From assembly GCA_024276395.1 (NCBI GenBank), contig JAJRXH010000596.1, positions 1 to 9,460 of the forward strand: a stretch of DNA of 9,460 bases. Direction: 5' to 3'. Shown piece after piece: positions 1-5,030 of the stretch; position 1 is the first letter of the stretch; the number at the start of each line of letters is the position of its first letter. This DNA comes from an archaeon. Lineage in GTDB: Archaea; Asgardarchaeota; Heimdallarchaeia; Hodarchaeales; S146-22. A program made the translations under genes and the position numbers. The notes beneath the pieces are model-generated. The model was not told where the DNA came from. It worked only from the letters and a program-made list of their open reading frames with translations, and did no database searches.

Positions 1-777
1 ACTAAAAAACTGTTGCACGCGTGTAGATATGGCATCTTTCATCATTATATCGTAGAAGTCAAGAAGATACAAATATAACCCCAAGGGGATCGTTCCAATG
101 ATGAGCACGGGATCAAAAAATAAAGACATCAATGCATTTAAGGGAGGAATCTGACTTGTTGGATCCAATAACAAGTGTGTATCATCAATCAACAAAATCC
201 AGACATCAGTGTCCGATTCCTTAGTAGATATCACATTTTCCAGCTCTTCTAATGATGAGATCACGATCACATTTCCGTCAGTCTTTCGTGAAAGTAGCTC
301 CTTCAGTTCTTCTTCTCGCCGAGAGGACTTGTTGACCCAGAACATGAATGGCAGAACCAAAATTGATATGTTGCCAAGTTTCTTGAAAGTTTCCAAGTTA
401 TTCAGAGCCATACCTAACATGTAAAGAAATGTTGACTTTCCTTGCCCGATGGATCCTGCCAACAAATAATTCTCTGAGATTAGAATTGTTTCATTCATTT
501 CTGACTCACGACTAGTTAACATTCTCAATTGTAGGACAATTTGCTTCACGAACCACTTAAATACACTTTCATCTGGAACGTAAAAGTCTGGATTGTTGAG
601 AGGGAGTAAGACATCGAAAGGATTATAATCATAGCCATGATGCCGGTAGATGGACTCTTTAACTTCATGCAGCGGTGCCAAAAGAATTTCTTGCGCTTCT
701 TTATCCAACTCAGAAAGAAAATCATCCCATTGAGGCATTGACTTCCACGTTCTTTCTTCATGTTTACCATTCACCAT
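1..777 (-). CDS. AAA+/ORC-STAND-like P-loop ATPase, N-terminal 259 residues (3' end beyond window)
   Basis: The frame is open from the ATG at 777-775 to the window edge, so the C-terminus is missing. The first ~95 residues are charged and aromatic-rich, with a PFDVLLP stretch around 53-59. A classic Walker A follows, GSIGQGKST at about 108-116, and a hydrophobic strand ending in two acids, WILLIDD at about 193-199, is the Walker B. A further strand, LIIGTIPLG at about 226-234, sits where AAA+ proteins carry sensor 1, and ISTRV near 251-255 may be part of the lid-proximal region. This order fits an AAA+ or STAND ATPase of the Orc1/Cdc6-like kind that binds and hydrolyses ATP; the cellular role is unknown. 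An in-frame TAA lies directly before the chosen ATG and no ribosome binding site is visible. The next in-frame ATG is codon 15. The gene is separated from MscS by a long, repeat-bearing upstream region. The ATPase call is firm; the subfamily is not. Confidence 0.85.
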   Translation of the reverse strand, partial: MVNGKHEERTWKSMPQWDDFLSELDKEAQEILLAPLHEVKESIYRHHGYDYNPFDVLLPLNNPDFYVPDESVFKWFVKQIVLQLRMLTSRESEMNETILISENYLLAGSIGQGKSTFLYMLGMALNNLETFKKLGNISILVLPFMFWVNKSSRREEELKELLSRKTDGNVIVISSLEELENVISTKESDTDVWILLIDDTHLLLDPTSQIPPLNALMSLFFDPVLIIGTIPLGLYLYLLDFYDIMMKDAISTRVQQFFS

Positions 778-862
778 TTAGTGAAGGTATCATCTTGTCC
801 ATTTCTTCGAACCATTCGTTCAACACGTATCTTCGTCATTTCCAATGTCTTTTCGATATCAT

Positions 863-905
863 ACCGATAATAAATAATATTTCATTTTTTTTCTATATTA
901 TCGGT
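863..905. repeat. 10-bp perfect inverted repeat upstream of the ATPase gene
   Basis: ACCGATAATA at 863-872 is matched by its exact reverse complement TATTATCGGT at 896-905, with 23 nt of AT-rich sequence between. It lies 86-128 nt before the ATPase start codon. In RNA it would form a weak hairpin in the leader; in DNA it could bind a dimeric regulator. The right-hand AT-rich arm and the loop also offer a poor TATA-like stretch on the minus strand. It could instead be chance pairing in AT-rich DNA. Confidence 0.5.
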
Positions 906-948
906 TATATATGACATCTCAATGATATTTTAGCGACATATCTATTTT

Positions 949-1080
949 TTCAAACTATTCGAACTAATCAAGCTATCGTGTATCGCTAAGTTTCAAACTA
1001 TTTAAAAACCTTCTCTTTTCCTTACCATCAAAAAAAACGTGATGAAAGACCCGAATTAAGAAAATAAAGATTTCGAACTA
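949..1080. repeat. Four copies of 9-bp direct repeat TTCRAACTA
   Basis: TTCAAACTA occurs at 949-957 and 992-1000, and TTCGAACTA at 958-966 and 1072-1080. The first two by position (949 and 958) are exactly tandem. The TTCAAACTA copies extend to 12 bp (TTTCAAACTATT at 948-959 and 991-1002), and the TTCGAACTA copies extend to TTCGAACTAATC. The copy at 992-1000 overlaps the edge of a minus-strand TATA-like box. All copies point the same way, as would be expected of binding sites for a protein controlling the ATPase gene. The function is inferred from placement only. Confidence 0.55.
999..1006 (-). promoter_or_regulatory. Candidate TATA box (TTTAAATA) reading toward the ATPase gene
   Basis: On the minus strand TTTAAATA is preceded by a purine-rich stretch (GAGAAGG), as in archaeal BRE/TATA promoters. 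Transcription would start near 978, giving a leader of about 200 nt that contains the two tandem 9-bp repeats and the 10-bp inverted repeat. A second, weaker AT-rich candidate lies at about 866-880, which would give a much shorter leader. Confidence 0.4.
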
Positions 1081-1116
1081 ATCGCGATCATCCCACACGA
1101 CATCACGACATCCGAA

Positions 1117-1125
1117 TAAAAAAGG
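1117..1125 (-). terminator. Probable poly-T terminator of the MscS gene
   Basis: The minus strand carries six consecutive T residues (A6 at 1118-1123 on plus) about 28 nt after the MscS stop codon. A second run of eight T (A8 at 1030-1037 on plus) follows about 115 nt downstream. Archaeal termination typically uses such T tracts without a strong hairpin; no stem is visible here. Confidence 0.45.
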
Positions 1126-1150
1126 AATGAACGAGATGATGACCAAGATA

Positions 1151-2068
1151 TCAAGAGACGTGTTCTTCCAAGAGAAACTCCAGCTTGTTATAAACTTTCG
1201 TCCTAATCTTCAAGAGGTCTACAGGATCTTCTACAGCAATATTTAACTCATATTGCACGGCCAGTCGGTTCCTTCCCACGACACGCCAAGAAAGATCTGA
1301 TACTACATTGCCCTCTAAGTCCTTCTCCAGCAGCTCTAGCACCTTAATCACTGATTGTTGTTTCGTGTTAACATCTACCTCGAAACGTAACGGATAGATA
1401 TACAGAACTTTTTTTCTACCTTTAAGTTTCTTGAAAAAATCTCTAAAATGATCATCCAGTTTATCAAGATCCAAAGAACGGTCACTGCCTGATGCAGCTT
1501 CTTCCTTCTTTTTCCTCTCTTTTAGTTCTTCCACTTCGTATCTCATGTTAATGATTTGAGTGTCAATCAAAGAACGGTTAGCTATTAGCGCCGTGGTCCC
1601 ATTTGGTTGAAAAACACGCGTGTAGTTAACAGAAATATCCTGAATGATTCCTTCAATGCCAAGCTTGGGCAGTATGACATAATCACCAACATAAAATGGC
1701 CTAGTTAACATGATGTACAGGCCAGAGATGAAATTACCAATGGTTTGTGTTGACGCAAAACCAATCGCTGTCCCCAAAAGTGCAGAAAACCCTATAAGCG
1801 ATCCTTCAAATTGCGGAAATTGGTTAAAGAATGCCACCACGAAAAGAATGATGATAACCATCCGTAGCATCGTGTATAATGTCTGATAAGTAGTCGCCGT
1901 CATCTTATCCTTGTATCTGCTTAAGGCAAACTTGAACAACCGAAGAGTTACAAGCAAGAGAACCAAATAACCCAATCCCAAAACCAAAACTTGGATGGGA
2001 AAAGGAACAGAATTCCACCAAGACTCTAAATTTCTCCATGAATTGGTTAAATCATCCACAATTGACAT
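1151..2068 (-). CDS. mscS: MscS-family mechanosensitive ion channel
   Basis: Small-conductance mechanosensitive channel of the cytoplasmic membrane, which in this family opens under membrane tension to release solutes during hypo-osmotic shock. The 305 residues give two N-terminal helices (about 23-45 and 66-82). The diagnostic pore-lining TM3 follows at about 91-121, with a Gly/Ala-rich GTAIGFASTQTIGNF pattern, then the conserved RPFYVGDYV entry to the beta domain at 123-131 and the NRSLID turn near 164-169. A charged stretch at about 178-220, rich in Lys and Glu and likely helical, separates the beta domain from the C-terminal alpha/beta domain (about 221-300); it looks like an insertion relative to a minimal MscS. 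The start is set by AGGTGAT at 2074-2080, five bases before the ATG. The gene has its own TATA box and is probably monocistronic. Confidence 0.93.
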   Translation of the reverse strand: MSIVDDLTNSWRNLESWWNSVPFPIQVLVLGLGYLVLLLVTLRLFKFALSRYKDKMTATTYQTLYTMLRMVIIILFVVAFFNQFPQFEGSLIGFSALLGTAIGFASTQTIGNFISGLYIMLTRPFYVGDYVILPKLGIEGIIQDISVNYTRVFQPNGTTALIANRSLIDTQIINMRYEVEELKERKKKEEAASGSDRSLDLDKLDDHFRDFFKKLKGRKKVLYIYPLRFEVDVNTKQQSVIKVLELLEKDLEGNVVSDLSWRVVGRNRLAVQYELNIAVEDPVDLLKIRTKVYNKLEFLLEEHVS

Positions 2069-2123
2069 TGAGCATCACCTTCAACGTTTTGTTTTACTCA
2101 ATTAACCGTCTTGGCAGGCCCAA

Positions 2124-2134
2124 CTTATAAATAG
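2124..2134 (-). promoter_or_regulatory. TATA box and upstream element of mscS
   Basis: On the minus strand CTATTTATAAG contains the archaeal TATA consensus TTTATAAG (2131-2124), preceded by the BRE-like GTGAAAC. The expected start of transcription is near 2103, giving a leader of about 35 nt that includes the GGTGAT ribosome binding site. It sits in the 77-nt gap behind the upstream membrane-protein gene, so mscS can be transcribed on its own. Confidence 0.65.
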
Positions 2135-2145
2135 TTTCACTAGGT

Positions 2146-2595
2146 CTAAGCTGATTCCATCTTAGTAAGGAATTTCCAAGCAAAAAGAACAGGAGGAATC
2201 AAGAGGATTCCAACCATGGTACCCACGACCGCGTGTAACCAAGGATGTAGTCCCACATACAAGTTAATGACAAAAGCAATGAGAAAAGCAGCAATGGCAA
2301 TGATAACGCCTGTCCTTTTCAGCTGCCATAACAAGAAAACAGCTATTAAGGACATCAGTCCTACAATGAAGGATATTAAGCCAAAAAAAGGCATTTTTTC
2401 CCACCAATGGGGAAAAATCATCCTTACAACGTCATACGATGTAGGAATGAGAGATAAGACTGGAATTTTCCGAAGAAATTCCCTCAAGACAGAAAATTGA
2501 TCAATTAAGCCAAAACTAATAGCAACAAGAGAAAACACAAAAAAATTAAACAATGAAATTCTCACGGAAGGAGGCATCTTCGTGAATCTTTCCAT
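2146..2595 (-). CDS. Unrecognised four-helix integral membrane protein
   Basis: I do not recognise a family. The 149 residues are strongly hydrophobic, with likely membrane helices at about 11-31, 70-91, 94-114 and 119-141. A less hydrophobic, probably extracytoplasmic, segment at 32-69 contains a PHWWEKMPF aromatic patch. The end, KFLTKMESA, is short and polar. The spacing of the last three helices resembles small uncharacterised multi-helix membrane proteins, but no catalytic or ligand motif is visible. The ATG at 2595 is preceded only by a weak TGATG; codon 7 (ATG at 2577) is an alternative start. The gene begins 41 nt after the dehalogenase-like gene and no clear promoter lies between, so the two are likely co-transcribed. 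It is probably real: it fills the space between two genes on the same strand and has clean helix periodicity. Confidence 0.8.
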   Translation of the reverse strand: MERFTKMPPSVRISLFNFFVFSLVAISFGLIDQFSVLREFLRKIPVLSLIPTSYDVVRMIFPHWWEKMPFFGLISFIVGLMSLIAVFLLWQLKRTGVIIAIAAFLIAFVINLYVGLHPWLHAVVGTMVGILLIPPVLFAWKFLTKMESA

Positions 2596-2636
2596 TTTTC
2601 ATCAACTCGTAACATTGCTGGTTAAAAAATTCATGG

Positions 2637-3590
2637 TCAATCTTCGATGAACTTTACGATGATTATTGCAATTTCTTCAGCTTTATCCTCTTGAAGGAAA
2701 TGTCCTGCTTTTTTAATGATCACGTGTTCCTGTCCTCGTGCACCAGGAATTAATTTCTGAAAAATGCGTTCCCCTCCACGAGTAATGGGATCTCCATCAC
2801 TAAACGTGGTAAGAAATGGCTTTTCCCATTTTTTAAGCACTGCTTCCCAAACTTTCTGGTTTTCCCGTAACTGTGTAGGTACGAGCATTGGCATTACTCT
2901 TGGACCTGCCATGTACGATTCATCTGGAAATGGTGCTTCATACGCTCGTAAAACATCTGAAGGAAGATCTGTCACGGTTCCACCTTGAATGATCTTACCT
3001 ATTGGAAATTCTTTCACGGTTTGAGAATACGCGACCCAATTGAGAAAACTCGGATTTTTCGAAAATTCCTCCTCAGAAATGCGACCTTTCAACCAAACGC
3101 GCATCTTGAACAACTTAGGAACCAACAACTGCTTGAGTAAACTTCGAGTTGCTGGAAAACCAGTATTGCTGATCACCACTCGAGAAAATCTCTCTTGCTC
3201 GTTGGCCAACACTCGTAACCCAATCAAGCCACCCCAGTCTTGCGCAAATAACGTGATGTCCTTGAGATCTAGATTTCGTACAAATGTTGTCATCACTTCC
3301 ACGTGAAACTGATAACTATGATCTTGTTTTCTTTTTAACTTATCAGATCTTCCAAAACCAACATAATCTGGCGCAATCACGCGATAACCAGCTTCAACAA
3401 ACACGGGAATCATCTTACGATACAAGTAACTCCATGTAGGTTCACCATGGAGAAGAAGAACCACTGAAGCATCATCCGGCCCTTCATCCAGATAATGAAG
3501 CCGTATCCCAGCAATCTCCACGTAATGGGGATCATAATCAAACTGAGGCAAGTCTTCAAACCGTTCTTCTGGTGTTCTTAGAACTTTCAT
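2637..3590 (-). CDS. Haloalkane dehalogenase-like alpha/beta hydrolase (subfamily I, DhlA type)
   Basis: Alpha/beta-fold hydrolase, cytoplasmic, 317 residues, the usual length of haloalkane dehalogenases, which split carbon-halogen bonds to give an alcohol and halide. The N-terminal half resembles Xanthobacter DhlA: RTPEERF near 5-11, HYLDEG at 32-37 and HGEPTWSYLYRKMIPVF at 48-64, the latter as I recall it for DhlA. The nucleophile elbow QDWGG places Asp118 with halide-binding Trp119. A second candidate halide Trp is Trp185 in the cap (FLNWV), the acid is probably Asp267 (DGDPIT), and the base is His297 (AGHFLQE). Gly49-Glu50 supplies oxyanion-hole residues. All diagnostic positions appear present, so dehalogenase chemistry is plausible, but related proteins in this clade often have unknown natural substrates. 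The start is fixed by AGGAGGA five bases before the ATG. It is divergent from msrA and is followed by the small membrane-protein gene. Confidence 0.88.
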   Translation of the reverse strand: MKVLRTPEERFEDLPQFDYDPHYVEIAGIRLHYLDEGPDDASVVLLLHGEPTWSYLYRKMIPVFVEAGYRVIAPDYVGFGRSDKLKRKQDHSYQFHVEVMTTFVRNLDLKDITLFAQDWGGLIGLRVLANEQERFSRVVISNTGFPATRSLLKQLLVPKLFKMRVWLKGRISEEEFSKNPSFLNWVAYSQTVKEFPIGKIIQGGTVTDLPSDVLRAYEAPFPDESYMAGPRVMPMLVPTQLRENQKVWEAVLKKWEKPFLTTFSDGDPITRGGERIFQKLIPGARGQEHVIIKKAGHFLQEDKAEEIAIIIVKFIED

Positions 3591-3595
3591 GTTGG

Positions 3596-3602
3596 TCCTC
3601 CT
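3596..3602 (-). promoter_or_regulatory. Strong ribosome binding site of the dehalogenase-like gene
   Basis: AGGAGGA on the minus strand ends five bases before the ATG at 3590. It is the best Shine-Dalgarno match in the window and settles the start of this gene. Confidence 0.75.
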
Positions 3603-3648
3603 ACCTTTTTGTCCCTTTTTTCCTCTCTCAAGAATGTCTCAAAGTCAT

Positions 3649-3660
3649 GCTTTTTAACAT
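3649..3660. promoter_or_regulatory. AT-rich core of the divergent promoter between dehalogenase-like gene and msrA
   Basis: In the 118-nt divergent gap the only good TATA candidate is the same box on both strands: CTTTTTAAC on plus, GTTAAAAAG on minus. On plus it predicts a start near 3680 for msrA. On minus it predicts a start near 3629, about 40 nt before the dehalogenase ATG. The two genes may therefore compete for one TBP site. This is an inference from position; neither reading is a perfect TATA consensus. Confidence 0.3.
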
Positions 3661-3708
3661 CTACGGCTGGATGAAAGATGTAACAAACAAAGATGCCAGT
3701 GAAATGAT

Positions 3709-4266
3709 ATGACCCAAGAAAAAGAAACCACTTTCGAAGTTGCCACGCTAGGTGGAGGATGTTTTTGGTGCATCGATGCAATATTTGAACAGGTGAAAGG
3801 CGTCATCAAAACTGAGGTTGGATACTCAGGTGGTCACGTGCCAAGTCCAACATATGAACAAGTTTGCACGGGAACAACAGGCCATGCTGAAGTCGTGCAA
3901 ATATCATTCAATCCTCAAGTAATTACGTACCGCGAAATTCTCGAAATATTTTTTGCCGTGCATGATCCAACTACCAAGAATCGACAAGGAAGTGACGTTG
4001 GCCCACAATATCGTTCCATCATCTTGTATCATTCAGAAATACAAAAAAAAGTTGCTGAAGAAGTCATTCAAAAACTAAATAAAGCAAATATCTGGGAAAA
4101 TCCAATCGTGACGGAAATTGTCCCCTTCCAAGAGTTTTATCCAGCCGAGAAATATCATCAAAAATATTTCAAGAAAAATCCAATGCAACCATATTGTCAA
4201 TACGTCATCTCTCCAAAGTTAAGTAAATTCCGGAAAAAATTCACGAGCAAGCTCAAGAAATCATAA
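3709..4266 (+). CDS. msrA: Peptide methionine (S)-S-oxide reductase MsrA
   Basis: Cytoplasmic repair enzyme that reduces methionine-S-sulfoxide in proteins and free methionine sulfoxide, using thioredoxin-type electron donors. The hallmark GCFWC lies at residues 17-21, with catalytic Cys18. The supporting family motifs are all present: GYSGG near 38-42, GHAEVV at 59-64 with the catalytic Glu61, GSDVGPQYRS at 94-103, and the Tyr-rich FYPAEKYHQKYF at about 143-154. Cys163 in PYCQYV is a likely recycling cysteine. At 185 residues it is a stand-alone MsrA with no fused MsrB domain and no signal peptide; the C-terminus is lysine-rich. The ATG at 3709 has only a weak GTGA upstream, but the GGCFW motif sits at the normal distance from it. 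It stands divergent from the dehalogenase-like gene. Confidence 0.96.
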   Translation: MTQEKETTFEVATLGGGCFWCIDAIFEQVKGVIKTEVGYSGGHVPSPTYEQVCTGTTGHAEVVQISFNPQVITYREILEIFFAVHDPTTKNRQGSDVGPQYRSIILYHSEIQKKVAEEVIQKLNKANIWENPIVTEIVPFQEFYPAEKYHQKYFKKNPMQPYCQYVISPKLSKFRKKFTSKLKKS

Positions 4267-4366
4267 ACTCATATCACCAGAACCATCATCCCCAATGAGA
4301 TTCGAAGACACAAAATACCTTTTAATGAAGATGAAAAAATACTGATTAGAGGGACAAGGAAATGTG

Positions 4367-4846
4367 ATGTTAATGGAAACATTCGAGAAAGTAACAGATC
4401 TTTTTACTTTTTGGGAAAATGTACGAAATAATTTTCATAACATACTGAAACACGTGACCACTGATGACTTGTCTTATGCTCCAAACAAGGCAATGAAAAG
4501 CCTAGCAGAAATTCTCACGCACATACCAGCTGCATATCATTGGTGGTTAGAATACATCATAAAAGATGGTAAAGGAATCAAACCTCCATCAAAACCTTGC
4601 AAGATCTTATCGGAGATCAAATCTTTATTTAATAGCGCACATGAAAGACTAGATGAATTCATGAATCGCCTATCGTGGCAATTCCTGAAAAATGAATACA
4701 AGGTTAAACAAGATAACGAAACAAAGAAAATTACACTTTTTTGGATCTTGTGGCATCTTGTCAAACATAATATTCACCACAGAGCACAAATAAGACTATA
4801 TCTCGCGTTGATGGGTAAAAAAAATCGACGATCAAGATTTTTGTAA
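4367..4846 (+). CDS. DinB/DfsB-like four-helix-bundle protein
   Basis: Small cytoplasmic protein of about 159 residues that matches the DinB-like metal-binding four-helix fold. Counting from the ATG at 4367, the first helix end carries LAEILTHIPAAYHWW with His52. The last helix carries HLVKHNIHHRAQ, where His134 and His138 fit the family's H-x3-H-R-x-Q pattern; His52, His134 and His138 would make the usual metal triad. The family includes thiol-dependent transferases and many stress proteins of unknown substrate, so no reaction is assigned. Three starts compete: GTG at 4364, ATG at 4367 and ATG at 4373. An AAGGAA stretch ends a few bases upstream and fits the two ATGs better than the GTG. It lies 97-100 nt behind msrA on the same strand and could be read with it, although CTTTTAAT near 4319 could be a separate TATA box. 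Confidence 0.8.
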   Translation: MLMETFEKVTDLFTFWENVRNNFHNILKHVTTDDLSYAPNKAMKSLAEILTHIPAAYHWWLEYIIKDGKGIKPPSKPCKILSEIKSLFNSAHERLDEFMNRLSWQFLKNEYKVKQDNETKKITLFWILWHLVKHNIHHRAQIRLYLALMGKKNRRSRFL

Positions 4847-4873
4847 TCAACCTGTATTGTAAACAAGAAATCA

Positions 4874-4924
4874 GCGCTTCATAAAAAGTAAAAAGTTTAA
4901 ACAGCTAAAGTTGGTTAAAAGCGC
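4874..4924. promoter_or_regulatory. Candidate promoter region of the S9 peptidase gene
   Basis: The 184-nt gap between the DinB-like and peptidase genes holds an A-rich run followed by GTTTAAAC (4895-4902), a possible TATA box with an expected start near 4925 and a leader of about 105 nt. The box is enclosed by a 6-bp inverted repeat, GCGCTT (4874-4879) and AAGCGC (4919-4924). No tRNA or other RNA gene was found in this gap. Confidence 0.3.
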
Positions 4925-5014
4925 CCATATCATGATGGTCAATCCGAATGCACTTGATTCACCTCGAACAACATCCATAAGAATGGACTGTTCAAGCTGT
5001 TAGACCGATCATAG

Positions 5015-5020
5015 AAGGAG
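5015..5020 (+). promoter_or_regulatory. Ribosome binding site of the S9 peptidase gene
   Basis: AAGGAG ends ten bases before the ATG at 5031. The spacing is on the long side, but it supports this ATG as the start. Confidence 0.5.
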
Positions 5021-5030
5021 CAAGATCCGA

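Noticed and set aside
209..424. Plus-strand open frame rich in serine
   Set aside because: It lies antisense to the Walker A-Walker B part of the ATPase gene; the serine runs are the complement of its Glu/Leu/Arg codons.
546..770. Minus-strand 74-codon open frame starting at 770
   Set aside because: It is an alternative frame within the N-terminus of the ATPase; its composition is poor and it stops before any domain, while the overlapping frame carries the P-loop.
675..914. Plus-strand frame with a hydrophobic tail
   Set aside because: It is antisense to the ATPase start and runs through AT-rich intergenic DNA; the Phe/Ile-rich tail comes from T-rich sequence, and no ribosome binding site is seen.
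949..1080. CRISPR array
   Set aside because: The repeat unit is only 9-12 bp, the spacing is irregular (0 to about 70 bp between copies), and there are no cas genes.
1097..1112. Tandem 8-bp repeat ACGACATC x2 behind the MscS gene
   Set aside because: Only two copies, close to the stop of MscS and with no link to a promoter or a start; most likely replication slippage.
3587..3781. Minus-strand 64-codon frame across the divergent promoter
   Set aside because: It overlaps the MsrA active-site codons antisense and ends at the dehalogenase start; it has no family features.
4921..4995. Possible tRNA in the gap before the peptidase gene
   Set aside because: A GCGCCC start and a TCAATCCGAATGC segment hint at a tRNA, but no matching acceptor stem, anticodon arm or T-arm can be folded.
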